Shown here in pieces: positions 33,816-42,919 of a stretch of 64,000 nt of DNA. The stretch lies in the NCBI GenBank assembly GCA_017303855.1, contig JAFLBL010000013.1, positions 1-64,000 on the forward strand, read 5' to 3'. Within the stretch, counting starts at the first letter, position 1. Each line of letters opens with the position of its first letter. Source of the stretch: Chitinophagales bacterium. Lineage in GTDB: Bacteria; Bacteroidota; Bacteroidia; Chitinophagales; Chitinophagaceae. The notes below the pieces were generated by a model that made no database searches, was not told where the DNA came from, and saw only the letters and a list, made by a program, of their open reading frames with translations. Position numbers and translations under genes: made by a program.

Positions 33816-34691
33816 ATGCTTAAATCAATGACCGGATTCGGACGGGCCGAAAAAAACGTTGCGGATAAAACCTTCCTGGTAGATATCAAGTCACTCAATG
33901 GAAAACAGTTTGAACTGCAGTTGAAACTGCCTGCCTTCCTCAAACCTTTTGAGTTTGATATCCGTCGCCTCCTGTCTGAAAAACTCAGCCGGGGCAGTGT
34001 GGATTGCCTGATCAGTCTGAAAGACACCGGCAGTGCAAAACCGGTTACCATTAATACCGACCTGGCCAAAGCCTATTATCAGCCCCTGGCGGAAATTGCC
34101 AATGCACTCAATCTCGATCCCTCGCATATTCTGAGTACACTGGTCAAACTTCCGGAAGTGATTACACCCAGCGGAGATACCCTGACTGATGCCGAATGGC
34201 AGGAATTGCAAAAAGTAATTGAACTGGCAATCGGCAACCTGAATGAACACCGGCTGGATGAAGGCCGGTCACTGGAAGAAGACCTGCAGATCCGTATCAG
34301 TAATATTGAACAGCTGCAGGAAGAAGTAATCCGGCTGGAGCCGCAACGTAAAGTAAAAATCCGGGAGGGCATCACCCGGCTGCTGGAAGAAAATGTGGGC
34401 AAGGAGAATTATGACGCCAACCGGCTGGAGCAGGAACTGATCTATTATATTGAAAAGATCGATATCAGTGAAGAGCAGGTACGATTGAAAAATCACTGTG
34501 CATACTTCAAATCCCTGCTGGCAGAGGAAGATGAATCAAAGGGCAAAAAACTTTCCTTCATCCTCCAGGAAATCGGGCGCGAAATAAATACCACCGGTTC
34601 CAAAGCCTACGACTCCACCATCCAGAAATGCGTGGTACAGATGAAAGATGAACTGGAAAAGGCAAAAGAACAGGTACTGAATGTCCTGTAA
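33816..34691 (+). CDS. YicC family endoribonuclease-like protein
   Basis: It starts MLKSMTGFGRAE and has the full YicC-N domain and the C-terminal DUF1732 with REINTTGSKAYDSTIQKCVVQMKDELEKAKEQVLNV at its end (conserved Glu and Asp residues). E. coli YicC is an RNase that influences sRNA turnover. The role here is by homology. It has 291 residues, the normal length. A TACCTTTA element near 33787 is a possible promoter. Its position 104 bp downstream of candidate sRNA 2 is of interest but may be coincidence. Confidence 0.93.
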   Translation: MLKSMTGFGRAEKNVADKTFLVDIKSLNGKQFELQLKLPAFLKPFEFDIRRLLSEKLSRGSVDCLISLKDTGSAKPVTINTDLAKAYYQPLAEIANALNLDPSHILSTLVKLPEVITPSGDTLTDAEWQELQKVIELAIGNLNEHRLDEGRSLEEDLQIRISNIEQLQEEVIRLEPQRKVKIREGITRLLEENVGKENYDANRLEQELIYYIEKIDISEEQVRLKNHCAYFKSLLAEEDESKGKKLSFILQEIGREINTTGSKAYDSTIQKCVVQMKDELEKAKEQVLNVL

Positions 34692-34706
34692 CATTACTGT
34701 TCTGAC

Positions 34707-34714
34707 TACATTTG
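34707..34714 (+). promoter_or_regulatory. TAnnTTTG promoter element of gldH
   Basis: A perfect TACATTTG lies 15 bp upstream of the TTG start of gldH. Confidence 0.5.
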
Positions 34715-34729
34715 TGAAAACCTTTTTAT

Positions 34730-35224
34730 TTGAAACCGCTGCACTATACCCGTTGGTTCCTGATTGCCTTCCTGCTGCTGGCCGGCACTATTTCCTGTAC
34801 CCCTATTGATCTGTTTGAGAAAACAGCCGTAATACCCGGGCATAGCTGGAAAAGCAGCTTCAGGCCTTCTTTTACATTTACTATTAAGGATACATCCGCC
34901 CCTTACCAGTTATATTTTATAATCCGGCACAGTGACCGGTACAGGTATAATAATATTTATTTCAACCTGTATGCCAAAGGACCGGGACAGGATACCGCAC
35001 AGGTTGCCACCTATGATATCCGGCTGGCCACAAACGAAAAAGGCTGGCTCGGCAGCGGCATGGACGACATCTTCGAACACCGTCAGTTGCTGACACCACG
35101 CTCTGCTGATAAGGCATTCTATTTTAAAAAACCCGGGGATTATACTTTTACAATTGAACAGATCATGCGTGAAGATCCGCTTGAGCAGGTGCTCAATACG
35201 GGTATCCGCATTGAAAAGAAATAA
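34730..35224 (+). CDS. gldH: Gliding motility lipoprotein GldH
   Basis: This lipoprotein is needed for gliding and linked to the type IX machinery in Flavobacterium. The signal peptide ends at the lipobox GTISC, and the sequence follows the family (CTPIDLFEKTAVIPGHSW, IEQIMREDPLEQVLNTGIRIE). It starts at TTG 34730 (MKPLHYTRW), supported by the promoter just upstream. It has 164 residues, normal. It is followed after 10 bp by the histidine kinase gene, so probably co-transcribed. Confidence 0.9.
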   Translation: MKPLHYTRWFLIAFLLLAGTISCTPIDLFEKTAVIPGHSWKSSFRPSFTFTIKDTSAPYQLYFIIRHSDRYRYNNIYFNLYAKGPGQDTAQVATYDIRLATNEKGWLGSGMDDIFEHRQLLTPRSADKAFYFKKPGDYTFTIEQIMREDPLEQVLNTGIRIEKK

Positions 35225-35234
35225 TAAAGCTCTC

Positions 35235-36224
35235 ATGCCCGATGCCACAAAAAAAAGGCTGAAACGCACCACCCTGATCTATTGCACCCTGCTGTTCTAT
35301 GTTATCTCCGCATTGGTATGGTGGTTTGTTTCGCTGGAGAAACAAAGCAAGGAAATTGCACGCCAGCAATACGCCAACCTGGCCGTACAGGCGGAAACCA
35401 TGACCAGTATCGAACTGGCCGATAAAATGAAAGCTATCGCCCGTGAAGAAAAACGGAATACCGGCAAGTATGTAGCAGAAGGCATTACTTTTCTGATCCT
35501 GATTGCCTTCGGTGCCATTTTTGTTTACCGCTCCATCCGTAAACAGTTTACGCTGCAACAACAGCAACAGAATTTCATGATGGCGGTGACCCATGAGTTG
35601 AAAACACCAATCGCTGTAGCCCGGCTGAACCTGGAAACCTTGCAGAAATATACCCTGGATCCCGAGAAACAGAAAAAGCTGATCCGGAATACACTCGATG
35701 AAACCAACCGGCTGAACCTGCTGACCAATAATATCCTGGTATCCTCGCAACTCGATGCCGACCGGTATAATTCTGCCAGGGAAGAACTCGATCTGTCCGC
35801 CCTGCTCCTGGATTGTATCCGCGATTTCCGGAAACGGTTTCCCGATCGGTTGTTTGAGGCAACCGTAGAAGAAGACGTGGATATAAGCGGGGACGCCCTG
35901 CTCCTTCAGATGCTGATTAATAACCTGCTGGAAAATGCCAATAAGTATTCTCCAAAGGAATCACCAATCAGAGCGGTTTTAAACAAAGCCCCGGGACAGG
36001 TACGGCTGCAGATCATCGATGAGGGCCCCGGTATCGCAGATGAGGAAAAAACGAAGATCTTTTCGAAGTTTTACCGGATTGGCAACGAATCTACCCGGAA
36101 AACACAGGGTACCGGACTTGGATTGTACCTTTGCCGTAAAATAGCCCGGGGACACAATGGCGACATTGCGGTGACAAACAATGAACCAAAGGGCACTAAT
36201 TTTACCGTTATTTTTAAGACATGA
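35235..36224 (+). CDS. Sensor histidine kinase
   Basis: This membrane kinase phosphorylates the response regulator encoded next. Two membrane helices, at about 13-33 (LIYCTLLFYVISALVWWF) and 77-95 (GITFLILIAFGAIFVY), enclose a small sensor loop of about 45 residues. HisKA follows (VTHELKTPIAVAR, phospho-His), then HATPase with N box NLLENANKYSPKE, G1 DEGPGIADEEK and G2 GTGLGLYLCRKIA. The start is at 35235 (MPDATKKRL); a longer frame would overlap gldH. It has 329 residues. Its stop overlaps the regulator start (ATGA). The signal is unknown. Confidence 0.94.
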   Translation: MPDATKKRLKRTTLIYCTLLFYVISALVWWFVSLEKQSKEIARQQYANLAVQAETMTSIELADKMKAIAREEKRNTGKYVAEGITFLILIAFGAIFVYRSIRKQFTLQQQQQNFMMAVTHELKTPIAVARLNLETLQKYTLDPEKQKKLIRNTLDETNRLNLLTNNILVSSQLDADRYNSAREELDLSALLLDCIRDFRKRFPDRLFEATVEEDVDISGDALLLQMLINNLLENANKYSPKESPIRAVLNKAPGQVRLQIIDEGPGIADEEKTKIFSKFYRIGNESTRKTQGTGLGLYLCRKIARGHNGDIAVTNNEPKGTNFTVIFKT

Positions 36225-36928
36225 GCGGAGATAAAAAAACATCCATCCTGCTGGTGGAAGATGAAGAAAATCTTCACGAAGCACTGAAGTTAAATCTTGA
36301 ACTGGAAGGCTATGAAGTTACTTCCGCCTTTGACGGGGCGGCCGCACTCAAAGCCGTCAGCAATGAATATTTCGACCTGATCATCCTGGATGTGATGTTG
36401 CCGGAAATGGATGGCATCAATGTAACCGAGACCATCCGGCTCAGTAATAATGAAGTACCGATTTTAATTCTGAGCGCGAAGAACAGCAGTGCCGACCGGG
36501 TACTTGGATTGAAGAAAGGCGCCGATGATTACCTGACCAAACCCTTTAACCTCGAAGAACTCCTGCTCCGGGTATACAAACTGATCAATAAGAATAAAAA
36601 ACTACAGGACAAAACCACCGTCGGGGATGTCTATGAGTTTGGCAAAAACAGTATCGACTTCAAAGCTCAGGAAGCCACCGGTTTTAACGGGGAAAAAATT
36701 CAGCTGAGCAAGAAAGAAACCATGTTGCTCAAACTGCTTATTGAAAATAAAAATGAAGTAGTGCCCCGGGAAAAAATCCTGCAATCCGTATGGGGATATA
36801 ATGTGTACCCCACCACCCGCACCATCGATAATTTTATTCTGAATTTCCGGAAGTACTTCGAGGAAGACAGTCGCAATCCCCTGTATTTTCACTCCGTAAG
36901 AGGCGTGGGTTATAAATACTCAGAATAA
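36221..36928 (+). CDS. OmpR-family response regulator
   Basis: The receiver domain at about 8-120 has phospho-acceptor Asp in LIILDVMLPEMDG and Lys in ILILSAKN. The OmpR-type winged helix lies at about 140-232 (TRTIDNFILNFRKYFE, VRGVGYKYSE). It overlaps the kinase gene by 4 bp and so is translationally coupled. Its last 9 bp overlap the end of the convergent batD gene. It has 235 residues. Confidence 0.95.
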   Translation: MSGDKKTSILLVEDEENLHEALKLNLELEGYEVTSAFDGAAALKAVSNEYFDLIILDVMLPEMDGINVTETIRLSNNEVPILILSAKNSSADRVLGLKKGADDYLTKPFNLEELLLRVYKLINKNKKLQDKTTVGDVYEFGKNSIDFKAQEATGFNGEKIQLSKKETMLLKLLIENKNEVVPREKILQSVWGYNVYPTTRTIDNFILNFRKYFEEDSRNPLYFHSVRGVGYKYSE

Positions 36929-38668
36929 TTTTTTTTCCAGCTGCACCGCCACATCCTGTGCTTCATGCAGCAACCATTCCCGGTTATGCAAGGCTGTTGC
37001 CTGCGTATACATACCTGTTTCACAGGCGGTGAATAAGGCAGCCATACGACTGACGAATTCCGGTTCCACCTGTTTGTGTTCCAGGGCTTTCAACACTGCT
37101 TCCTTGTTACGGGAAGTACCCCGCAAATCAAATGCCTGGTCAATAAATGACCAGAGCGCCTGATGTAATTCCCTGTAAAAAACCGCTTCCTCCCCATTCA
37201 GTTGCAGTACGGCGCCAGCCAGCAACTCATCAACTGTACTACGAACCGGGACGGGTGCGGGCTTGTCCGCGACTACCGGCTTTTTCCTGAACGTCCAGAA
37301 AGCCAATACAGCCAGTACTAACAGTATTACGACTAGTAATGCCACCCGGCTCTTCCGTTCGCTTTTCGCTGTTATTGATTCCTGCTGTACTTCCTGAATC
37401 CTGTTCTGATGTACGGCATTGCTGATCGTTATTTCAGGCAGCCGGCCAGCCACTGTGCTATACCGGTTACTGTCTGTATTAAAATAGGAGAAGCGGATAA
37501 CCGGTAGCTGATATCGTCCGGGTGCTGCGGTAAAGCCATAGCGGAAAACACGCTTCCCTCCTAAAGGATGGCTACCCTTATCCAATGAATCTGTAACTGT
37601 AGCTGTAAATCCCTCCATACCCGCAGGCCATTGTATAACGGGTGCGGCCAGCTGTGTGAAGTTCCCCTTTCCATGGAGAGTAATCGTTAAGAATCCTGCT
37701 TCATTACTGGCAACCTGCTTTTTTTCTAATGCAGTTTCCAGGCTAAAGCGGCCGACTGCGCCGTTAAAATCATCCGGTTTGTTTTTATCCGGCAGCGGCT
37801 TTACATCCACCGTTACGGCAGCAGAATGTATCATGGCTTCCACCGTTTCTGTTCCTGCCCTGGCTTCCGCAGAAGGTTCCTGATCCTGCAAACCTTCCGC
37901 AATTGTTTGTTGTGTTTTCCGGTTCAGCGTAGTAGAGAACTCCACCTGGTTACGCAACTCCATCGGATCAATGGTAAATCGCCCTGCCTGTAACGGGTAC
38001 AACTGCACTTTCCGGATGACATGCACGTCAAATTCCTTTCCGTCCACCATTTCAGAAACCTGCAGGTGATCATTTAATCCGATCATATCATACACGGTAA
38101 ATCCGTAAAAGCCCGGATTCCTGATTATATCAGACCGGGATTCAAGCCTGGAATAAAGTTTGAATGTAGCCAGAACCGGCTCTCCTACATAACAACTTCG
38201 TTTATCCGTTTCCAGTTTCAGAAACAGATTGCGCTTTATTTTCTCCTGTATATTTTCCCCGGGTTTTAAATAATATTCCGAAACTGGCGCAGCGGCCCCG
38301 GGTGCAGCAAGTGTTTTGCCGGCTGCGATTACCTGCAGCGGCTGATCATTGCTCCTTACTGTTTTCCCGTTAATGGTAACGGAAGCACCTCTTATGATAT
38401 AGTGGCCCGGAACCGGCGCTTCCAATGTAAATACATAATTCCGTACCTGTTGTTGTCCTTTGTGAATATCGGGTCCTTCTACCAGCCGGAAGGGATAAAA
38501 GTCCGGTGCGGTAAAAGAGCTTATTGCTTCACCCTGTTCAATATAGTACTCCACCCGGAAAGAAGAACCCGCTGTAACAGCAACACCCGGCAGCATGGTT
38601 TTAAACAGACCCTGTGCCATACCCCGCATTCCGGACAGCAGCATTACTATAAATAGAATCCTCCTCAT
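36920..38668 (-). CDS. batD: BatD family protein
   Basis: This large periplasmic-facing protein belongs to the Bat (aerotolerance) set of Bacteroidota and spirochaetes. It has an N-terminal signal (MRRILFIVMLLSGMRGMAQ), beta-sandwich domains to about residue 430 (FRVEYYIEQGEAISSFTAPDF), a membrane helix at about 448-466 (VALLVVILLVLAVLAFW) and a cytoplasmic helical tail. The start at 38668 is chosen for the signal peptide. It has 582 residues. batA, batB, batC and batE are not adjacent. It is convergent with the response regulator, with a 9-bp overlap. Confidence 0.88.
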   Translation of the reverse strand: MRRILFIVMLLSGMRGMAQGLFKTMLPGVAVTAGSSFRVEYYIEQGEAISSFTAPDFYPFRLVEGPDIHKGQQQVRNYVFTLEAPVPGHYIIRGASVTINGKTVRSNDQPLQVIAAGKTLAAPGAAAPVSEYYLKPGENIQEKIKRNLFLKLETDKRSCYVGEPVLATFKLYSRLESRSDIIRNPGFYGFTVYDMIGLNDHLQVSEMVDGKEFDVHVIRKVQLYPLQAGRFTIDPMELRNQVEFSTTLNRKTQQTIAEGLQDQEPSAEARAGTETVEAMIHSAAVTVDVKPLPDKNKPDDFNGAVGRFSLETALEKKQVASNEAGFLTITLHGKGNFTQLAAPVIQWPAGMEGFTATVTDSLDKGSHPLGGKRVFRYGFTAAPGRYQLPVIRFSYFNTDSNRYSTVAGRLPEITISNAVHQNRIQEVQQESITAKSERKSRVALLVVILLVLAVLAFWTFRKKPVVADKPAPVPVRSTVDELLAGAVLQLNGEEAVFYRELHQALWSFIDQAFDLRGTSRNKEAVLKALEHKQVEPEFVSRMAALFTACETGMYTQATALHNREWLLHEAQDVAVQLEKKLF

Positions 38669-38742
38669 TTCAGCCTTGCTAAAATAAAGACCCCATTCCA
38701 AATAAAATCAAAAAATGGTTAAGCGGCAGTGCATGGCGGGAA

Positions 38743-39459
38743 TTACAGATCTCCCAGCTGCGGACGAATCACAATGTCCTCCACACAGGCCTGAACAGAT
38801 AAACGGCTGGCAGCAAGAATCAATGCCGCAATATCGGCGGCTTCCATGATCCGCTTACTGCTGTTATCGAAATTTCCCCAGGAATCACTCATTACCGCCC
38901 CGGGATGTACAGCAGTTACCTTGATGCCATGCGGTTTCATTTCTTCCCGCAGGTTTTTGCTGAATCCATAAAGCGCGAACTTGCTGATACTATAGGCGCC
39001 TCCATTGGCATAAGCATTCAATGAAGCGATGGAGCACATATTAAAAATATGGCCGGACTTCCGCTCCATCATGCCGGGCAACAGGGTGCGCGTCAGGTGG
39101 TACGCACTCAACAGGTTTACCTGCAACTGGCTTTCCAACTGACCATCCGGTTCACTATATACGGAGCCTGGTTCAAACAGGCCTGCATTATTCACCACAA
39201 TATCCGGCACTCCATGCGAAAGACACCACTGACCAAAGGCAATGGCTTCATCCTCTTTGCTGAGATCAGCCGGACGGGCATGCACAATACAGCCAGGATA
39301 CCGGCCCTGCAGTTCTTCCACCGTTTTGTACAAGCTGGCTTCTCCTCTTGAGCAGATAAAAAGCTCCGCCCCTGTGGCGGCAAATTGTTCCGCCACAGCT
39401 TTCCCGATTCCTTTTGAGGCCCCGGTAATTACTACCCGGAGGCCTGTTTTCCTTTCCAT
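38743..39459 (-). CDS. Short-chain dehydrogenase/reductase
   Basis: A classical SDR of 238 residues with cofactor motif ITGASKGIGKAVAEQF, NNAG (VVNNAGLFEPG) and catalytic YSISK. The general likeness is to 3-ketoacyl-ACP-reductase-like and sepiapterin-reductase-like SDRs. The substrate is unknown. It is divergent from the YjjG-like gene. Confidence 0.92.
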   Translation of the reverse strand: MERKTGLRVVITGASKGIGKAVAEQFAATGAELFICSRGEASLYKTVEELQGRYPGCIVHARPADLSKEDEAIAFGQWCLSHGVPDIVVNNAGLFEPGSVYSEPDGQLESQLQVNLLSAYHLTRTLLPGMMERKSGHIFNMCSIASLNAYANGGAYSISKFALYGFSKNLREEMKPHGIKVTAVHPGAVMSDSWGNFDNSSKRIMEAADIAALILAASRLSVQACVEDIVIRPQLGDL

Positions 39460-39485
39460 ACCTGTCTGAATTGTTCTGTAAATTG

Positions 39486-39493
39486 CAAACTTA
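39486..39493 (-). promoter_or_regulatory. TAnnTTTG promoter element of the SDR gene
   Basis: A perfect TAAGTTTG on the minus strand lies 26 bp upstream of the SDR ATG. Confidence 0.5.
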
Positions 39494-39496
39494 TCT

Positions 39497-40234
39497 ATGA
39501 ATAAAGAAATTAATTCCCCCCGGCCCCGTTATCGTCACCTGTTTTTTGACCTTGACCATACCCTCTGGGACTTTGAAGCCAACAGCCGGCAAACCCTGCA
39601 GGAATTATTTGACAACATGAACCTCGCTGACAGGGGCGTGCATGACTTTGATCTCTTTCACAAAAACTATCTTATACATAACGATAAGCTCTGGGACCGT
39701 TACCGGAACGGCTATATAAAAGTGGATGAACTCCGTTGGAAAAGAATGTGGCTTACACTGCTTGATTTTAAAATTGCTGATGAACCGCTGGCCCGGCAGA
39801 TGGGCGTCTTGTTTCTTGATCTCCTGCCTACCCGTAAACTGCTTTTCCCCTACACGATTGAAATACTCCGTTATCTGCAGGAAAAGGATTATCAGCTCCA
39901 CATGATCACCAATGGTTTTGAAAAAACACAATACAGTAAACTGGAAAATTCCGGACTGGCCGGTTATTTCAGACAGGTTATTACTTCAGAAGGGAGCAAC
40001 AGCCTGAAACCGCACAAAGAGATATTTGACTATGCATTTCAGAAAGCTGGTGCCAGTCCCGGAGAAAGTATCATGATCGGCGATACGGTGGACGTGGATA
40101 TTCTCGGGGGTATGAATGCCGGTATTGACCAGGTACATGTAAATCACCTGAGCCGGGAAAAGGTGGCAGCCAGCAATAACCGGTTTGCTACCTATACCGT
40201 TTATTCCCTGAAAGAACTGGAAAATATTTTTTGA
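39497..40234 (+). CDS. YjjG family noncanonical pyrimidine nucleotidase (HAD superfamily)
   Basis: The HAD motifs are FFDLDHTLWDFEANS (motif I with DxD), MITNG (II), SLKPHKEIF (III Lys) and MIGDTVDVDILGG (IV). The WDFE sequence after motif I is characteristic of YjjG, which dephosphorylates non-canonical pyrimidine nucleotides and so cleans the nucleotide pool. It has 245 residues, normal. It is convergent with psd, with only 7 bp between. Confidence 0.92.
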   Translation: MNKEINSPRPRYRHLFFDLDHTLWDFEANSRQTLQELFDNMNLADRGVHDFDLFHKNYLIHNDKLWDRYRNGYIKVDELRWKRMWLTLLDFKIADEPLARQMGVLFLDLLPTRKLLFPYTIEILRYLQEKDYQLHMITNGFEKTQYSKLENSGLAGYFRQVITSEGSNSLKPHKEIFDYAFQKAGASPGESIMIGDTVDVDILGGMNAGIDQVHVNHLSREKVAASNNRFATYTVYSLKELENIF

Positions 40235-40241
40235 TTACGGT

Positions 40242-40898
40242 TTACCAGCTGGCAATTACAGTCACACCTCCCCGGGGTTTATCGCCGAGGTTTACGTGAA
40301 TCTTTGCATCCAGCGGCAACAACAGGTCCACCCTTGACCCCAGTTTAATAAAGCCCATTTCATCGGCTTGTTTTACCGTTTGACCGGGAGAAAGATAGTT
40401 TACAATACGCTTGGCCAGGGCACCGGCAATCTGCTTTACCAGAATTTCCTTTCCGTTTTTGCGGTAGACCACTGAATGACGTTCGTTCTCCGTGGAGGAT
40501 TTCGGGTGCCAGGCTACCAGGTATTTGCCTTTGTGGTACTGACTGTACATCACTTCACCGGCAACCGGATTACGGTTTACATGCACATTGAGCGGACTCA
40601 TAAAAATGGATACCTGGATACGACGATCGGAAAAATATTCATCGGCCTGTACTTCTTCTATTACCACCACTTTCCCGTCGCAGGGCGCCACAATGGCATT
40701 CTCCTGAATAGTATACTGACGGGCCGGTATCCGGAAAAATGATATGAGAAACAGCAGCAGTCCCAGGGTTACAACAAAGATAATTCCACTGACTACCGGC
40801 ACAGAGGCACTAAGGGTGTAGAATGATATCAGGTTGATCACCGCAAAAATACTGGTGGCAACAGCAATGGTTTTATAGCCTTCTTTGTGAATGGTCAT
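40242..40898 (-). CDS. psd: Phosphatidylserine decarboxylase (short, PSD-A type)
   Basis: This enzyme makes phosphatidylethanolamine from phosphatidylserine. The self-cleavage site is in FIKLGSRVD (Gly-Ser, with Ser becoming the pyruvoyl group). Two N-terminal membrane helices lie at about 10-50. The MSPLNVHVNRNPVAGEV motif is typical. It has 218 residues, the usual size of the short bacterial form. cdsA, another phospholipid gene, lies just upstream in this orientation. Confidence 0.94.
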   Translation of the reverse strand: MTIHKEGYKTIAVATSIFAVINLISFYTLSASVPVVSGIIFVVTLGLLLFLISFFRIPARQYTIQENAIVAPCDGKVVVIEEVQADEYFSDRRIQVSIFMSPLNVHVNRNPVAGEVMYSQYHKGKYLVAWHPKSSTENERHSVVYRKNGKEILVKQIAGALAKRIVNYLSPGQTVKQADEMGFIKLGSRVDLLLPLDAKIHVNLGDKPRGGVTVIASW

Positions 40899-40916
40899 GT
40901 GGAATTGTTATTGGCG

Positions 40917-40924
40917 CAAAGATA
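40917..40924 (-). promoter_or_regulatory. TAnnTTTG promoter element of psd
   Basis: A perfect TATCTTTG on the minus strand lies 18 bp upstream of the psd ATG, so psd has its own promoter. Confidence 0.55.
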
Positions 40925-40948
40925 GGAGAATCAGCTGTCAGATGCCTG

Positions 40949-40975
40949 GTTCCGGGTACCGGTTCCGGGTGCGTT
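40949..40975. repeat. Degenerate heptamer array between psd and cdsA
   Basis: Units are GTTCCGG, GTACCGG, a 6-bp TTCCGG and GTGCGTT. It ends 7 bp from the cdsA stop codon. It is weak on its own and is listed because period, GT phase and position next to a stop codon agree with the other arrays. Confidence 0.5.
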
Positions 40976-40982
40976 ACTACTC

Positions 40983-41870
40983 CTAATTATTTATAAGCTG
41001 GATGAATCCCCATACAAACGGCACGGCAATTAAAAGTGAATCAAAACGATCGAGAAAACCACCATGACCCGGCATTATTGAACCGCTGTCTTTGACACCG
41101 GCCAGCCGTTTCAGTTTGGACTCCAGCAGGTCGCCGAATGTACCGGTAACCGCCGCTATCAGGGCAATGGTTCCGGTAAAAATAAAAAACGACATTTCAT
41201 TTTCACCGGTATAGATACGGGGTATCAGTAACCCCGTAACCACTACGGCCAGTATAATGCCCCCGATTGTGCCCTCCCAGGTTTTTTTGGGAGAGATTGC
41301 CGACAACGGGGTTCTGCCAATCAGTGAACCCACGATATACGCCATGGTATCATTAATCCAGATAGCTGCAATAATCAACACCGGCAAAAACCCGGCTTTA
41401 AAAATAAAATAACTGTCCCGGTAAGAAATATCCGTGGCCGGATAAAGACTCAACATCATTCCCCAACTCATGGAAATATAAAAGATCCCAAGCAGGGCCG
41501 CGCCAAATGCATTGAGGTGCAGGGGGCCCTGGCGGAATATGCCAATAACAGTAAGAATAAAACCGGCTACAGATACCGGCATGGAAAAATTGTCGCGAAG
41601 CAGATATGTCCCGAGCTGAAAAGAGTCTCCGCAAAACCAAAGAAACAAACCATACCCCAGCAGCATAAAACCAAGCTGGGTATAGATATGAAAACTGGTC
41701 TGAAAGTTTTTTCCGATCAGTTTAAAATACTCCCACCAGCAACCAAAATGAATCACGGAGAAAAGGAGAAAAAAACTCCAGTGATTCACGAGCAGTCCGG
41801 TGAGCATGACCGCCACAAACACAAGGGCGGTTAATGCGCGGGTTTTAAATGTCTGCCAATTAAATGCCAT
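40983..41870 (-). CDS. cdsA: Phosphatidate cytidylyltransferase (CDP-diglyceride synthase)
   Basis: This integral membrane enzyme makes CDP-diacylglycerol from phosphatidic acid and CTP. The family signature is near the C-terminus (SPKKTWEGTIGG, GTFGDLLESKLKRLAGVKDS and PGHGGFLDRFDS). Seven or eight membrane helices are visible. It has 295 residues. With psd it covers two steps of phosphatidylethanolamine synthesis. Its promoter lies within the end of the upstream CPBP gene region. Confidence 0.95.
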   Translation of the reverse strand: MAFNWQTFKTRALTALVFVAVMLTGLLVNHWSFFLLFSVIHFGCWWEYFKLIGKNFQTSFHIYTQLGFMLLGYGLFLWFCGDSFQLGTYLLRDNFSMPVSVAGFILTVIGIFRQGPLHLNAFGAALLGIFYISMSWGMMLSLYPATDISYRDSYFIFKAGFLPVLIIAAIWINDTMAYIVGSLIGRTPLSAISPKKTWEGTIGGIILAVVVTGLLIPRIYTGENEMSFFIFTGTIALIAAVTGTFGDLLESKLKRLAGVKDSGSIMPGHGGFLDRFDSLLIAVPFVWGFIQLINN

Positions 41871-41874
41871 AAAT

Positions 41875-41882
41875 CAAAGTTA
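41875..41882 (-). promoter_or_regulatory. TAnnTTTG promoter element of cdsA (leaderless)
   Basis: A perfect TAACTTTG on the minus strand lies 4 bp before the cdsA ATG. Confidence 0.55.
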
Positions 41883-41883
41883 A

Positions 41884-42837
41884 TCAGGAACGGTCTTCCA
41901 GAGATGGCAATTTGTCTTCCGCATACACATTGTCATAATGCGTACCGGAATGTTTGATCATCCAGTTGACCGCCAGGGATACCAGTATAAAACTAAACGC
42001 AGCCGTCAATGCGATAGAGGACATTTTTACCGTATTCTCTTCATTCACCAGGGCGGGATTAAAATAAGCCACTACAATCAGCAGCGCATCATACACAAAA
42101 TGCGCGAGAATGGCAGTCCAGAGACTTCCGCTGTACCAATAAACAGCCCCCAGCAGAATCCCCAGAACAAAACGGGGCAGGAATCCATAGAACTGCATAT
42201 GCAGGGCGGAAAAAATAAAAGCCGCCACAATGATCCCCGGCCAGGGACTTTTGAACAAACGGATGAATAAACGCTGGGCCACACCGCGGAATAATAATTC
42301 TTCCCCAACGGCGGCAAGCCCCGCAATAAACACCAGGTTCAGCAACAAATCAAGCGGTGTCCGGCGGGTCAGTAAGGCCATTACTGTTTTATTCGCACTG
42401 TCTTCTTTTTCCTTCATCCATTTTGCAATACCAGCAGGAAACTGTACGGCCTGGTTGATCTCCCCCAGCCATTGCACAAACGGAATGGCCAGGATCATTA
42501 CCATTATCCCGATTACCCAATGAGACAAACCATGTGGTTTATGAAGACCAAGGTATTTACGGCTGTTGGTGCTGAATAACCAGGCACAGAGCAGGGAAGG
42601 CAGCAGGAATAAACCAAAGAACTGGGCTACCTGCAGACCCCGTATATAAGTAATCACACCCGGTCTTGTATAATCCAGCTTATTCATATCCAGCAGCTCC
42701 GTGGGCTTAATACCGGTAATGGCGGTAAGGATGATTGTTCCGAACAGGGATCCAATGATAAAAACACCCACAAGGGCAATCGAAACCATTATAAGTAATT
42801 GATTTCCGGCTGGTTTATTCTTTAGTAATCCCTTCAT
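41884..42837 (-). CDS. CPBP family intramembrane metalloprotease
   Basis: A multi-pass membrane protein of the CAAX protease/bacteriocin-processing family. The motif GEELLFRG (EExxxR) and the His in FSALHMQF form the predicted active site. About eight hydrophobic segments are seen. I chose the ATG at 42837 (MKGLLKNKPAG), since the longer frame runs antisense through the dus gene. This gives 317 residues. Its substrate is unknown. Confidence 0.88.
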   Translation of the reverse strand: MKGLLKNKPAGNQLLIMVSIALVGVFIIGSLFGTIILTAITGIKPTELLDMNKLDYTRPGVITYIRGLQVAQFFGLFLLPSLLCAWLFSTNSRKYLGLHKPHGLSHWVIGIMVMILAIPFVQWLGEINQAVQFPAGIAKWMKEKEDSANKTVMALLTRRTPLDLLLNLVFIAGLAAVGEELLFRGVAQRLFIRLFKSPWPGIIVAAFIFSALHMQFYGFLPRFVLGILLGAVYWYSGSLWTAILAHFVYDALLIVVAYFNPALVNEENTVKMSSIALTAAFSFILVSLAVNWMIKHSGTHYDNVYAEDKLPSLEDRS

Positions 42838-42861
42838 GCTGCTACTCTGACATTTTGATTG

Positions 42862-42869
42862 TAAATTTG
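42862..42869 (+). promoter_or_regulatory. TAnnTTTG promoter element of dus
   Basis: A perfect TAAATTTG lies 50 bp before the dus start, in the divergent gap with the CPBP gene. Confidence 0.5.
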
Positions 42870-42919
42870 CAGGCTTAACCTCAGCCGCAGACCGGCAAAA
42901 ATACGTAAATACCAACGGA